Assembly: GCF_001499965.1 (NCBI RefSeq)
Contig: NZ_LQIT01000034.1
Span: 62,001-126,000, forward strand
Origin: Mycobacterium sp. GA-2829
GTDB taxonomy: Bacteria > Actinomycetota > Actinomycetes > Mycobacteriales > Mycobacteriaceae
DNA length: 64,000 nt
Reading direction: 5' to 3'
The notes below the pieces were generated by a model. The model was given only the letters and a program-made list of their open reading frames with translations, made no database searches and was not told the origin of the DNA. Below are positions 25,904 to 34,065 of this stretch, in pieces. Every line of letters begins with the position of its first letter. Positions within the stretch are counted from its first letter, which is position 1. A program made the position numbers and the translations under genes.

Positions 25904-27415
25904 TCACTGGGACTGCGAGGTCGACGAACGCTCGTTCAGTTCGCGGGCGAGCTCGCGACGCAACACCTTCCCGGTTGGCGACACTGGCAACTCGTCACGC
26001 AAGACGATTCGGTCAGGCGTCCGCGATCCGCGCAGCCGGGCCCGGACCCACTCCCGCAACTCGTCACCCGGCGGGTTGGTGTCGGGCTCCGGCACCACCA
26101 CAGCCACGATGATCTGACCCCATTCCGGGTCGTCAGCACCCACCACAGCCACGTTACGTACCGACGGGTGCTCGACGAGCACGTCTTCCAGTTCCGCCGG
26201 CGCGATGTTCTCGCCGCCACGAATGATGGTGTCATCGCTTCGGCCGTGGATGAACAGGTAACCGGCGTCGTCCTGTGTTGCGAGATCGCGGGTCGGGAAC
26301 CAACCCTCCGGGTCGAGCACCGAACCGATGCCGGTGTAGCGGCCCGAAATCTGAGGGCCGCGTAGGAACAGTTCACCGGTCACGCCGGCCGGCACGGGCT
26401 GACCGGAATCGTCGCGAATCTGAACCTCGATGCCAGGTACCGGTCGCCCCACCGATCCGAGCCGTCGTGCGGCATCGTCGGAGTGTGCATCCGCGATCGC
26501 GGCCCAGTGGTCGTCGGGGGTCAAGATCGCCACGGTCGAACTGGTCTCGGTGAGCCCGTAGGCGTTGACGAATCCGACATGCGGTAGCAGCGAGAGCGCC
26601 TTTCGTACCAGCGGAAGTGGCACCCGGGAACCACCGTAGGCCAGAGTTCGGAGCGAGGTCAGCTCTGTTGGGTGCGAGTCCAGCGCGGAGACGATCCGGT
26701 CCAGCATCGTCGGCACGACAGTCGCCGATGTCACGCGCTCCTGATCGACCAGGCGAATCCACTGCACAGGATCGAAATTCGGCAGGTACACGAGCCGACG
26801 CCCGGCATACAAGTTGGACAGCACCGCTCCGACTCCGGCGATGTGGTAAGGAGGCACGCATACGAGAGCCGCGTCCTCCGGTGTCGCCGAACCGAACTCG
26901 ACCGTACCGGTCACGTAGCTGAAGAGATTGTCGTGCGACAACTCCACCGCTTTGGGACGGGCGGTGGTGCCCGAGGTGAAGAGGATTACCGCAACGTCGG
27001 ACCCGTCTGGCGTTGCCGGTGAAGGCTCGCTCTCTGCGGCGCGGCGAAGGAACTCTTCACTGGTGAGCACGTCGACGCCGGCCGTCGGATCGACGGCATC
27101 CAGGTATGGCGCGTCAACGACCACCAGTGGCGACTGCAGTCGGGCGAGGAGCTCGTTGAGCGCTGTGCTGCTGAGCCGGTAGTTCAACGGACAGAACGGA
27201 ACTGCGGCAGCCGCACTGCAGAACAGCAGGAGCGGGAGCATTGCGCCACCAACACCGATGTAGACCACGTGGCGGGCCCCGCTGCTTCGGACCGTTCCTC
27301 CACCGCCAGCGGCGAGCCGATGCAGATCGTCCACCGCCCATCTGACATCGGCGTCTACGACCGCCAAACGGTCCGCGTCACTGGAAGCCATTTCCATCAG
27401 AAGCGAGAGAGTCAC
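25904..27415 (-). CDS. Acyl-CoA synthetase / AMP-dependent CoA ligase
   Basis: A 503-residue ANL-superfamily enzyme that would activate a carboxylic acid to acyl-CoA through an acyl-AMP. Motifs: ATP loop ILFTSGTTARPKAVELSH near 152, the A5 region NAYGLTETSS near 288, the Asp of FPTRDLATQDDAGYLFIHGR near 375, the hinge with RSDDTIIRGGENIAP near 393 and catalytic Lys in SPTGKVLRRELA near 485. The N-terminus is somewhat short. GTG 27415 is the start. Its promoter carries a perfect TAACCAGGTTA copy, so it probably belongs to the same regulon as the ACADs. Activation of the pathway's entry acid is a fair inference. Confidence 0.92.
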   Translation of the reverse strand: MTLSLLMEMASSDADRLAVVDADVRWAVDDLHRLAAGGGGTVRSSGARHVVYIGVGGAMLPLLLFCSAAAAVPFCPLNYRLSSTALNELLARLQSPLVVVDAPYLDAVDPTAGVDVLTSEEFLRRAAESEPSPATPDGSDVAVILFTSGTTARPKAVELSHDNLFSYVTGTVEFGSATPEDAALVCVPPYHIAGVGAVLSNLYAGRRLVYLPNFDPVQWIRLVDQERVTSATVVPTMLDRIVSALDSHPTELTSLRTLAYGGSRVPLPLVRKALSLLPHVGFVNAYGLTETSSTVAILTPDDHWAAIADAHSDDAARRLGSVGRPVPGIEVQIRDDSGQPVPAGVTGELFLRGPQISGRYTGIGSVLDPEGWFPTRDLATQDDAGYLFIHGRSDDTIIRGGENIAPAELEDVLVEHPSVRNVAVVGADDPEWGQIIVAVVVPEPDTNPPGDELREWVRARLRGSRTPDRIVLRDELPVSPTGKVLRRELARELNERSSTSQSQ

Positions 27416-27443
27416 CAGTGAGATTCCTTCTAGACGAAAACAC

Positions 27444-27454
27444 TAACCTGGTTA
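27444..27454. promoter_or_regulatory. TAACCAGGTTA operator between acyl-CoA synthetase and alpha/beta hydrolase genes
   Basis: A perfect copy, written TAACCTGGTTA on the plus strand. On the minus strand it is followed by TTAGTGT, a possible -10 for the acyl-CoA synthetase whose GTG lies 29 bases further on. The divergent hydrolase gene begins 91 bases away. Confidence 0.7.
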
Positions 27455-27544
27455 AGCATAACAAGTTGGGGACGCGGGTATCCGAACACGTCCCAAGATC
27501 GAAACTGGGTGACACCATGAGATGCGCGACGAACGGAGAACGAC

Positions 27545-28477
27545 ATGAAGCGCCAGCCGAGACGGGTTCCGTCGCCGCGGATGAGTCACCACATCGTCGA
27601 ACTCGACGACGGTCACCGTGTCGGTGTCATGGTCGGCGGGAGTGGGGTCCCCCTGGTTTTCCTTCACGGCATTGCGCTGAACACTCGCGTCTACATGCGC
27701 TTCCTGAGTCGACTGAGTGCGCACGGTTTCCGGGTGATAGCGATCGATGCGGCTGCGCACGGTCGTACCGCCCCACTGCCGGGAAAAAGCTTCAGCGCGA
27801 GTGTGGATCTCGTGGCACGCGCCATGGACGCTCTAGGAGTCCGGCGTGCGGTGGTGGTCGGCCACTCGATGGGCGGGCGCGCCACCATTGAACTGGCGGC
27901 GGCGTGTCCAGACAGGGTGGCCGCAGCAGTTCTGCTCGACGCTGCGGCCGGCGACGCTTTCGATGCGAGTGCCAAAAAGGCTTTCCAGTCGTTCATAACC
28001 CTGCCGGTCGGCGTGGTGGGCGGCCTGTACGACACCACCGTCGACTGGTGGCGATGCTCTGATTGGCGCGAACGGCGTCTCTACGGGATATCAATGGCAG
28101 CAGCTCTCGGACGATGGGGCCGACGGCCCCAGTCCTTGGCGGGCGTCATGCGAGCTATCGCCGGCTCCGCGCCGACACAAGAGCTGCTGCGTCAGGCGCG
28201 TACGAGCAATGTTCCGTTCATCGTCGTGCACGCGGAGAACGACCTAGTCGTCCCTCGACACAACGCCGAGGCAACGGCGCGGCATTCGAACGCCAAGCTC
28301 CACGTGGTCCCGCGCGCGTGCCACTCATGGATGATCGCGGATCCGCAACGGGGTGCAGATACGCTGGGCACGCTGCTCTCGCAGGAACTCCCAAAGAATC
28401 TCCGGCGTGACGCGGTCTCATTCCTGGCTCCCGACGCCTTGGTGACTTCGCTGGACGCTCCCGCCCGCGTCAGTTGA
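27545..28477 (+). CDS. Alpha/beta-fold hydrolase
   Basis: A 310-residue alpha/beta hydrolase. The oxyanion segment FLHGIALNTRVYMRFL is near 40, the nucleophile elbow GHSMGGRATIELAA (Ser) near 107, a likely acid in VVHAENDLVVPRHNAE (Asp) near 230 and the catalytic His in ACHSWMIADP near 262. It has no signal peptide. Esters, lactones or C-C bonds of the pathway's intermediates could be substrates. It is divergent from the acyl-CoA synthetase and convergent, with a one-base gap, with the WS/DGAT gene. Confidence 0.88.
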   Translation: MKRQPRRVPSPRMSHHIVELDDGHRVGVMVGGSGVPLVFLHGIALNTRVYMRFLSRLSAHGFRVIAIDAAAHGRTAPLPGKSFSASVDLVARAMDALGVRRAVVVGHSMGGRATIELAAACPDRVAAAVLLDAAAGDAFDASAKKAFQSFITLPVGVVGGLYDTTVDWWRCSDWRERRLYGISMAAALGRWGRRPQSLAGVMRAIAGSAPTQELLRQARTSNVPFIVVHAENDLVVPRHNAEATARHSNAKLHVVPRACHSWMIADPQRGADTLGTLLSQELPKNLRRDAVSFLAPDALVTSLDAPARVS

Positions 28478-28478
28478 C

Positions 28479-29864
28479 TCACTTCGCCAAGTCCAGGACT
28501 TCGTCGAATCCCCGCTCCATGCACTCGACGAAGACCTCACCGTCCGGTATGGCGCCGACGTTCGACTGCACAGCCACGTCGACGTTGGCGGCGTACGACA
28601 CCAGGGTGAGATTCGTGGGCACTGCGCCAATGGGACCGTAGAGCAACAGTTTCGCGATTTCAGCTCCACAGATGCTGAGTGGCACCGGCGGTCCTGGCAC
28701 GTTGCTGGTACCGAGGTCCAGACCGCGTGCCATGCCGGCCTTGTACACCGGTAGCACCAGCTGCGGCGGCATTCGCGTGAGGACATCCGCCAACGAGGTG
28801 AAAAGGTTCAGTCCGGGATCCCGGCGCGCGATGTCAGATCTGTCGTGGATCAGCTGAATCCGCCTCACAGGATCTGACTCCCCCGCAGGCACCGCGAGTT
28901 TCGTCACCACCCAACGGTTACCGGCCTCGCCTTCGGTCTTCTCATCGCGGATGTTTATCGGCATGATCATCGTCAGATCTCCGACGTCGACCCCATGACG
29001 CTCGTGATAGATCCGCATGCCGCCAGCGACCGCGGCCACGAAGGCGTCGTTGAGCTTGCCGCCTCCTACTCGGCCAGCAGCTTTGAGATCGGCCAGCGGT
29101 CGGCTGATGAGGTCACACCGCACACTCAGCGACCGATTGGTGGTCAGCGCGCTCCGTTGGGCCGAGCCGCCGGCCATCACCTGCCCGATGCTGCGGACGG
29201 CTCGCACCGCATTGACCGCCGATGTCGCGGGATGACCGGCCGCGGAAGCCACCCACCCCGCCGCAGCCCGAACAGTTCTTGCGCCGAACCGGAATTCGTT
29301 CTGCACTCCTTCGCGGGCGAGGTCCAAGGCGGTCGGTCGTTCCGGCAGTGGCGCGGCCGGTCCGGCGACGTCGTCTTCGGCCATCCCGTCGAACAGGGGA
29401 GCCAGCATTGCGATGCCACCGACGGCGTCAGTCAAGGTGTGACTGGCCTTGAACAGTAGGGCCGCGCCTCCGTCGGGTAACCCCTCGATGACCGTGATCT
29501 CCCACTGCGCACGGTGTTTGTCCAAATCTTGGACTTGTTGCACCTGCACATAGTCGAGGAGGTCGCGCAGCGAGGAGGCCGGTGGCAACGCCAGCCAACG
29601 CAGGTGGTAGTTCAAGTCGAAATCAGGATCCACGACGTAGCGGGGGGCCGAGATCCGCAGCGGTACCTCGACGACCTTCTGGCGGAATCTCGGTACGAAG
29701 CGCGTCAACAACTCGACACGTTGAGTGAGTTTTTTGCGGTCGGGGGGCGACTGGAGGAGGAAGAGACCGACCCCCGCCGTGCGCATGCTCGGGTCGGTTT
29801 CGAACGCGTGCATCAGAGCATCGGTGCCAGACATGAACCGGCCGTAGTTGAAGGGCTGAGCCAC
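28479..29864 (-). CDS. Wax ester synthase/diacylglycerol acyltransferase (WS/DGAT) family protein
   Basis: A 461-residue protein matching the family's usual length. N-terminal MSGTDALMHAFETDP, the dimer-interface-like KLNDAFVAAVAGGMRIYH near 300 and C-terminal SNVPGPPVPLSICGAEI near 385 are family signatures. The active-site HHxxxDG is degenerate: it reads SHTLTDAVGG near 148, with the first His replaced by Ser and the final Gly shifted. The second His, regarded as catalytic, is kept. GTG 29864 is preceded by AGGGGAGG. Members make triacylglycerol or wax esters from acyl-CoA; this one could have altered acceptor use. A possible operon with the synthetase upstream is separated by 206 bases. 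Confidence 0.87.
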   Translation of the reverse strand: MAQPFNYGRFMSGTDALMHAFETDPSMRTAGVGLFLLQSPPDRKKLTQRVELLTRFVPRFRQKVVEVPLRISAPRYVVDPDFDLNYHLRWLALPPASSLRDLLDYVQVQQVQDLDKHRAQWEITVIEGLPDGGAALLFKASHTLTDAVGGIAMLAPLFDGMAEDDVAGPAAPLPERPTALDLAREGVQNEFRFGARTVRAAAGWVASAAGHPATSAVNAVRAVRSIGQVMAGGSAQRSALTTNRSLSVRCDLISRPLADLKAAGRVGGGKLNDAFVAAVAGGMRIYHERHGVDVGDLTMIMPINIRDEKTEGEAGNRWVVTKLAVPAGESDPVRRIQLIHDRSDIARRDPGLNLFTSLADVLTRMPPQLVLPVYKAGMARGLDLGTSNVPGPPVPLSICGAEIAKLLLYGPIGAVPTNLTLVSYAANVDVAVQSNVGAIPDGEVFVECMERGFDEVLDLAK

Positions 29865-30070
29865 GCCGCCTCCCCTGTCCAGAGCATCACGCCCGCCATA
29901 GCGGACGGTGTGCGTCCCGAAAAGGTCGTGTACGACCTCTATCGCAAAGGTAACCCGTTGAGGAGGCGGAGAAACAAGGAATGGTCGGCCTACTCCGGCC
30001 GGCGCCGCCATCATTACGGACGGAAACCGTACAAAAGGGGGCACGCGCCGACGAGCACGCCCCTATCCGC

Positions 30071-31600
30071 TCACGGGGACCTCGCCGAGTACCGCGCCAC
30101 GAGTTCCTGCTTGTACAGCTTGCCGGTTTCAGCTCGTGGCAATCGCTCCTCGAACGAGATCGATCGAGGACACTTGTAATGCGCCAGGCGACCGCGCAAC
30201 CATGTGAGTAGTTCCGCGCTGAACTCCTCGGTGGCGTCGGAGTGATCGGTCAACTGCACCACCGCCTTGACCGCTTGCCCCATCTCCGGATCCGGGATGC
30301 CGAAGACGGCGGCGTCGAGCACTTTCGGATGACCTATGAGCGCATCCTCTGTCTCGCGGGGATAGATGTTGACGCCACCCGAGATGATCATGTGGGCTCG
30401 CCGATCCGTGAGATACAGGTATCCCTCCTCGTCCAGGTAGCCGACGTCTCCGACGGTGACCCGGCCCCGGCGATCACGATTCTCAGCAGTCTTGTGCGCA
30501 TCATTCAGATACGTGAACGGGAGGCCTCCGTCGTAGTAGATGTCGCCGATTTCGCCCGGAGGGAGTTCGGTTCCCTCGTCATCGAGGATGTGGGGGGTGC
30601 CGACCAATGGCCGCCCCACCGACCCGGGATGTGACAACCACTCCTCTGCGCTGATGAAGCTTGTTCCGGCTCCCTCCGACGAGGAGTAGAACTCGTCGAT
30701 GATCGGACCCCACCAGTCCAGCATCTGTCGTTTGATCTCGACGGGGCACGGGGCCGCCGCATGCACCACACGGCGAAGACTCGACAGGTCGTAGGCGTTG
30801 CGCACCTCGGGCGGCAGCTTCAGCATCCGCACGAACATCGCCGGAACGAAGTGGGCATGGGTGATCCGGTATCTCTCGACCGCGGCCAACGCCTGACGCG
30901 GATCGAACTTCTCCATGACCACCACGGTCCCGCCCAGCGACTGCACCGACAACGACCAGTAGCTGGGCGCGGTGTGATACAGCGGTGCCGGCGACAGATA
31001 GACCGACTCGCCGTCGATGCCTACCGCATCGAAAAGGGGCGTCAGCAAGCAGGGCGACGTCGCCGGACTCGTATGCGTCAGGGCGCGCACGATCCCCTTC
31101 GGGCGACCGGTAGTACCCGAGGAGTACTGCAGTAAGTCACCCTCGACCTCGTCGGCGATCGGAGTGGGCGGGTGTTGGGCCACGGCTCCTGGATAGCGCT
31201 CCCATCCGCCGACATCGGCGTCGGCGATCAACCTCAAGGCGGGCAAGCCACCGGACAGAAACTTCGGCAACTCCTGACACAGCGCACGGGTGGCGCGCGA
31301 GCCGATTACCGCTTTCGCGCAACAGTCGTCGACGATGTAAGCGGCTTCTGCCGCCGTGAGAAGTGTGTTGACCAGCACGTAGTACAGGCCGGACCGCCTG
31401 GCCGCCCACATGACGGAGTGGATGTGGGCGTTGTTCTCCATGATGACCGCGATCACGTCGCCTTCGCGCAGTCCGGCGGCGCGAAACGCATGCGCCAACC
31501 GGTTGGCGGCCTCCTCGAGTTCGGCGAAACTGATCGATGTTCCGGACGGATGCAGGATCAGAGCGGGCTTCGACGAACCGACATGTTCGCGGATCTGCAC
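30071..31600 (-). CDS. Acyl-CoA synthetase / AMP-dependent CoA ligase
   Basis: A 509-residue ANL enzyme. Motifs are LQYSSGTTGRPKGIVRALTH near 165, EFYSSSEGAGTSFISAEEWL near 298, VGDVGYLDEEGYLYLTDRRA near 385, the hinge-region GGVNIYPRETEDALIGHP and catalytic Lys in RAETGKLYKQELVARY near 495. It activates a fatty or ring-derived acid to its CoA ester. GTG 31600 starts 3 bases after the CoA-transferase stop, so it belongs to the minus-strand operon 36450 to 30071 with the thiolase/hydratase fusion and CoA-transferase. The presence of both a ligase and a CoA-transferase gives two routes of CoA loading. Confidence 0.92.
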   Translation of the reverse strand: MQIREHVGSSKPALILHPSGTSISFAELEEAANRLAHAFRAAGLREGDVIAVIMENNAHIHSVMWAARRSGLYYVLVNTLLTAAEAAYIVDDCCAKAVIGSRATRALCQELPKFLSGGLPALRLIADADVGGWERYPGAVAQHPPTPIADEVEGDLLQYSSGTTGRPKGIVRALTHTSPATSPCLLTPLFDAVGIDGESVYLSPAPLYHTAPSYWSLSVQSLGGTVVVMEKFDPRQALAAVERYRITHAHFVPAMFVRMLKLPPEVRNAYDLSSLRRVVHAAAPCPVEIKRQMLDWWGPIIDEFYSSSEGAGTSFISAEEWLSHPGSVGRPLVGTPHILDDEGTELPPGEIGDIYYDGGLPFTYLNDAHKTAENRDRRGRVTVGDVGYLDEEGYLYLTDRRAHMIISGGVNIYPRETEDALIGHPKVLDAAVFGIPDPEMGQAVKAVVQLTDHSDATEEFSAELLTWLRGRLAHYKCPRSISFEERLPRAETGKLYKQELVARYSARSP

Positions 31601-31603
31601 GGT

Positions 31604-34006
31604 TCAGCCGCCGGAGACCTCGAGGACTCCCTCGGCGATCAGGTCGTCGACCTGACCGTCGGCCAACTTCAGGATCTCCTTACAGATGTCCCGGGTGTCG
31701 GCACCCATCAGGGGCGCCCGCCTCAACTCAGGTTCGGGCAGCTTCTCGAAGAGGGCCGGGCCCATGTCGACGTCGAGTGGCGCGTCGAATCCCGGCTGAA
31801 CGAGATGTCCCAGCTGCCGCCGGAAAACCAATTGGGGGTTCCGCAGAAGATCGGCAACGTGGGCGGCCGCACCCGCCGGCACCCCGGCGGCCTGTAAGCG
31901 GTCCTGTGCCTCCCACGGCGTGAGCGGACCGATCCACTCCTGGACCGCGGCATCGAGGTCGGCCCGCTTCGCGACCCGCTGGGCGGCGCTGGCATACGCG
32001 GGATCTTCGGCCAGGTCGGACCTGCCGATCGCCTCGGCCAGGGCGGCCCACTGAGCGTCCCCGTTCACGTCGATCGCGCAGTACGCATCCTCGCCGGTGC
32101 AGGCGTAAACGCCCGACGGAGCGTCGAATTCACCGACGTTGCCGCGCGCGACCATCGTGCCGGGTGTCAAGGACTCACGCAGGTAGTCGGTGGCGAGCTG
32201 ACTGAACACTGTTTCCATCTGCGCGAGACTGATCTTGCAGCCGGCGCCCGATCGCTGCCGGGCGATCAGAGCCGCCATGACAGCAGTGACGCCGACGCGG
32301 GCTGCGGAATGGTCCGGGTACACGGTCATGTCGTCGCCGAACGCCTCCGCGGAGTCGGGGTGCCGCCACAATTCGGTCAGGCCGACAGTCGCGCGCACCA
32401 AGGGGCCGTAACCCATCTGCCTGCTCCACGGGCCGGTGCTGCCCAGTGCACTGCTCTCGATGCTGATGATGCCCGGATTGATCGTCCGCAGCGCCTCGTG
32501 ATCCAGACCGAGCGACTCGAGAGTGCCGGGCTTGAAATTGCTCAGAACCACATCGGATTCGGCGACCAGCTTCTTGAAGATCTCCTTGCCGGCGTCGCTG
32601 CGCAGGTTCAGCCCGATGCTGCGTTTCCCACGGTTGCCCAGGGCCGAGGTGTAGCTGCAACTGGTCGGCTGGTCGAACTGGCGCAGCCCGTCGATGAACG
32701 CACGGTTCTCCACCTTGATGACCTCGGCGCCTTGATCAGCGAGCAGCCGCCCGGTCTCCGCCCCGACCACGATGACGCCGAGGTCGAGGACGCGTATGCC
32801 CTCGAGCGGACGGTTCCCGGAAACTGGCCCGGCGTTGCGGTGCTCATGGGACCCTCTCCGCTGCTCCGAGAGTACGGCAATGGTGTGCTCCCCGAGCTCC
32901 GGGGCGCGGTGCCTGAATCCTGCACGGTATGAGTCGATCTCGACGAAACCGTTCGCGACCGCGGCGGTCACGCCCGGCGCTACTTCGGCGCGGATGAACG
33001 AGTTGCGTTCGCGGACATGCTCCGAGCGGAGCACCTCCTGGGCCGTGTGCAGCGCGGCCACGGCGATACCCAATTCCGTTGCCTTGGCGACGATCTGCTG
33101 ACGGCTCTGATCGGCGAACAAAACGGTCAGGGCATCGCGGATCTTGTCCCAGTTCATCAGGCGAGTGAACATCTGCTCGTACGACGGGTCCGCGAACTCT
33201 TCCGGCTTCCCCAGCCAACCGAACAACGCACGCCACTGCTTGGCCGACGCGATGAACATGCGCACATGGCCGTCTGCACAGGGGAAGATCGGGTAGAGCA
33301 TCCTGCGGTCCGGACGCTCGTGTGGGGCGTTGACCTGCGGCTGGCCCATGGTCGCCGAACCGCCCACGCCGAACCCGGGATCGAGGCCCCGCAGCACCAG
33401 GTCGAAGATCGAGCAGTCGACATGGTCCCCGTGTCCGGTGGCCCTGGCCCGGTAGTACGCCAGCAACACGGCGAAGGCGGCTTCGACCGCGGCCGTTTCG
33501 CTGGCCAGCTCGCCCGGCGGAACCAGTGGTTCCCGGCCCGGAGCCCCGGACCGGGTCAGCGCAGCCGACATAGCCGTCAGCACCGGCTCGGTGGCCTGCC
33601 ACGTTGCGAAGGGGCCGTCTTGGCCGAAGTTGGTGATGGAACCGACGACGAGGCGTGGATTGCGCTCGCGCATGCGCTCGGGGCCGATGCCCAGAGCTTT
33701 CAGATGGCCCGGCGGGTACGACTCCAAGACCACGTCGGCGCCGTCGAGTAGCCTCAGCAGCGCCTCGCGGTCGGGCTCGCTCGTGAGATCCAGGACGATG
33801 CCTCGCTTGTTGTAGTGCGCGGTCGCGAATCGGAGGCTGTGCCCCTCGTGCTGTGGCTCTTGCCGACGTGAGGGCACACCCTCCGGAGGTTCGACGAGGA
33901 CGACGTCAGCGCCTAGGTCGGCGAGGATTCGTCCGCTGACGCCGGCGACGCCATCGGTCAGGTCAATGACGCGGACACCGCTGAGTGGGAGGTTCTGATC
34001 AGGCAT
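31604..34006 (-). CDS. Double CaiB/BaiF-type CoA-transferase (two fused domains)
   Basis: An 800-residue protein made of two family III CoA-transferase copies, about residues 1-390 and 405-800. Each begins with the same pattern (GVRVIDLTDGVAG at 10; GIRVLDLGVIVVG at 406) and carries R-x-LLADLGADV-like and LNLRSDAGKEIFKKLVAE-like segments. The catalytic Asp of the family appears in the second copy (VYPDHSAARVGVTAVMAAL near 568). The equivalent stretch of the first copy, PGELASETAAVEAAFAV near 168, has Glu instead, so the first half may be structural or altered. Family III enzymes are normally interlocked dimers of ~400-residue chains; this fusion would form such a dimer within one chain. Confidence 0.88.
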   Translation of the reverse strand: MPDQNLPLSGVRVIDLTDGVAGVSGRILADLGADVVLVEPPEGVPSRRQEPQHEGHSLRFATAHYNKRGIVLDLTSEPDREALLRLLDGADVVLESYPPGHLKALGIGPERMRERNPRLVVGSITNFGQDGPFATWQATEPVLTAMSAALTRSGAPGREPLVPPGELASETAAVEAAFAVLLAYYRARATGHGDHVDCSIFDLVLRGLDPGFGVGGSATMGQPQVNAPHERPDRRMLYPIFPCADGHVRMFIASAKQWRALFGWLGKPEEFADPSYEQMFTRLMNWDKIRDALTVLFADQSRQQIVAKATELGIAVAALHTAQEVLRSEHVRERNSFIRAEVAPGVTAAVANGFVEIDSYRAGFRHRAPELGEHTIAVLSEQRRGSHEHRNAGPVSGNRPLEGIRVLDLGVIVVGAETGRLLADQGAEVIKVENRAFIDGLRQFDQPTSCSYTSALGNRGKRSIGLNLRSDAGKEIFKKLVAESDVVLSNFKPGTLESLGLDHEALRTINPGIISIESSALGSTGPWSRQMGYGPLVRATVGLTELWRHPDSAEAFGDDMTVYPDHSAARVGVTAVMAALIARQRSGAGCKISLAQMETVFSQLATDYLRESLTPGTMVARGNVGEFDAPSGVYACTGEDAYCAIDVNGDAQWAALAEAIGRSDLAEDPAYASAAQRVAKRADLDAAVQEWIGPLTPWEAQDRLQAAGVPAGAAAHVADLLRNPQLVFRRQLGHLVQPGFDAPLDVDMGPALFEKLPEPELRRAPLMGADTRDICKEILKLADGQVDDLIAEGVLEVSGG

Positions 34007-34065
34007 CTTCGCCCCTTCTGTTCGCCGTGGCTACTGCTGGTCGTTTTCTCCGCGCGGTATCGCGG

